From contig CAZSMC010000018.1 of assembly GCA_964607755.1 (NCBI GenBank), positions 1-64,000 of the forward strand: 64,000 bases of DNA. The letters are read 5' to 3'. The notes beneath the pieces were generated by a model that was given only the letters and a program-made list of their open reading frames with translations, was not told the DNA's origin and ran no database searches. The stretch comes from CAZSMC01 sp964607755. Its GTDB lineage: Bacteria; Zhuqueibacterota; Zhuqueibacteria; Residuimicrobiales; Krinioviventaceae. A program made the translations under genes and the position numbers. Below, piece after piece: positions 63,302 to 64,000 of the stretch; within the stretch, counting starts at the first letter, position 1; the number at the start of each line of letters is the position of its first letter.

Positions 63302-64000
63302 ATGGCACAAAACAAAAAAGCGTTTACCAAACGACTGGATGCACTTTACGAATTTGATCGTGAACCAGTCAAAGAAAAAAATCTGCAAGGGCCGGGTAAT
63401 TTTATCGGATTGTATGCCAGCGAACACGTGGCCGGAACCGAGTTTGTTATCGGCCCGTTGTTCGTTGCTCACGGAGTTACAGCCACTGATTTATTTTTGG
63501 GCCTCTTTCTGGGAAACCTGCTGGCCGTGCTGAGCTGGGCTTTTATATGTGCACCCATTGCTGTAAAATCGCGGCTGAACATGTACTGGCACGCCCGCAA
63601 AATTGCCGGGCCGGGCGTGATTTTCTTTTACAATATTGTCAATGCGCTCATGTTCTGTTTCCTTGCCGGAGCCATGATTTCTGTGTCAGCAACCGCTGTG
63701 GGATTGCCTTTTGACATGACCATGCCGACCTTGAATGACATGTATCCAAACAGCCTGCAATGGGTTATTGTCGTTTTTCTGGTCGGATCGTTGGTCACGG
63801 TTTTGGCGATTCTTGGATTTGAAAAAATCTCTTATTTCGGCAAAGTCGCTGCGCCGTGGATGTTTCTGGTTTTCGTTGCTGCGGCTGTTGCTGTGCTGCC
63901 CAAACTTGGTGTGCACTCACCCGGTGATTTCTGGCAGGTTGCCAACGAAAAAATCTGGACCGGCGTGCCCGTGGAAGGGCAATCCCAGTTCACCATCTGG
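63302..64000 (+). CDS. NCS1/CodB-like permease, 3' end outside the window
   Basis: 233 codons open to the window edge from an ATG at 63302. The N-terminus NLQGPGNFIGLYASEHVAGTEFVIGPLFVAHGV then several helices match nucleobase:cation symporter-1 (cytosine/purine permease) proteins. The position just after a rhamnose-isomerase-like gene suggests it may carry a sugar or nucleoside-like compound; this is inference. Confidence 0.75.
   Translation, partial: MAQNKKAFTKRLDALYEFDREPVKEKNLQGPGNFIGLYASEHVAGTEFVIGPLFVAHGVTATDLFLGLFLGNLLAVLSWAFICAPIAVKSRLNMYWHARKIAGPGVIFFYNIVNALMFCFLAGAMISVSATAVGLPFDMTMPTLNDMYPNSLQWVIVVFLVGSLVTVLAILGFEKISYFGKVAAPWMFLVFVAAAVAVLPKLGVHSPGDFWQVANEKIWTGVPVEGQSQFTIW

Overview
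The window is a 64 kb bacterial chromosome segment at moderate GC. It most likely comes from the Fibrobacterota-Chlorobiota-Bacteroidota (FCB) superphylum, in or near the Calditrichota / KSB1-type lineages. Evidence for this is a type IX secretion-style C-terminal tail (YPNPFN motif) on the first gene, secreted proteins ending in the FCB-type 'LEG-Y / VDW-LE / DG' module plus dockerin-like repeats, a DUF5916 barrel protein, a YfhO protein, a LolB-like DUF4292 lipoprotein and a eukaryote/archaeal-type ProRS. The phylum call is inference, because no rRNA gene is present. No tRNA, rRNA, CRISPR array, prophage or transposase gene was found.

Layout. 1-4.2 kb: a secreted repeat protein broken by an in-frame amber codon, a DUF554 membrane protein, an M29-like aminopeptidase and a coiled-coil zinc-ribbon protein. 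4.18-4.53 kb: the RNase P RNA gene rnpB. 4.6-24.8 kb is a housekeeping block: recJ, ilvE, nusB, a giant secA, smg (DUF494), a topA-like gene, xerC, hpf, hprK, mannose-type PTS EIIA and EIIB, a Cys-rich orphan, proS, a zinc-ribbon orphan and era. 24.8-28.4 kb: a GH172 (DUF2961) protein, a SpoIID-domain lipoprotein and an O-methyltransferase. 28.4-39.1 kb, minus strand: a surface-glycan cluster (GT4, asparagine synthase, YfhO, two GT2), then a LolB-like lipoprotein and a TPR lipoprotein. 39.2-40.7 kb: a HAD phosphatase and a PgsA-type phospholipid synthase. 41-64 kb is an accessory region rich in secreted carbohydrate-active proteins (a DUF5060/DUF4038 glycosidase, a GH31 alpha-xylosidase-like enzyme, a secreted propeller-like protein, DUF5916). 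It also holds a glucuronokinase-like GHMP kinase, a NodU-type carbamoyltransferase, an orphan zincin, and a LacI regulator / rhamnose-isomerase-like / NCS1-permease set that runs off the right edge.

Two adjacent genes stand out. SecA is 2078 residues long, about twice the usual length. Its motor motifs are intact, but the PPXD is expanded into at least seven degenerate copies of its own aromatic-pair/'TEKG' hairpin module, and the helical wing domain is expanded into about six copies with a period near 90 residues. Just downstream, at the classical smg-topA-xerC locus, the TopA-like protein keeps its fold landmarks and zinc ribbons but has lost the catalytic tyrosine (Phe instead), the following arginine, two acidic residues of the TOPRIM triad and the HEAIRP motif. 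It is therefore predicted to be a catalytically dead topoisomerase homologue.

Several intergenic repeat families are visible: a roughly 206 bp four-hairpin REP cluster present twice, each time upstream of a secreted protein with the same C-terminal module; a roughly 170 bp palindromic MITE-like element present twice; and shorter palindromic or tandem repeats. Recurrent promoter-like sequences have the form TTGnnn, 16-17 bp, then a -10 hexamer often reading TATATT.
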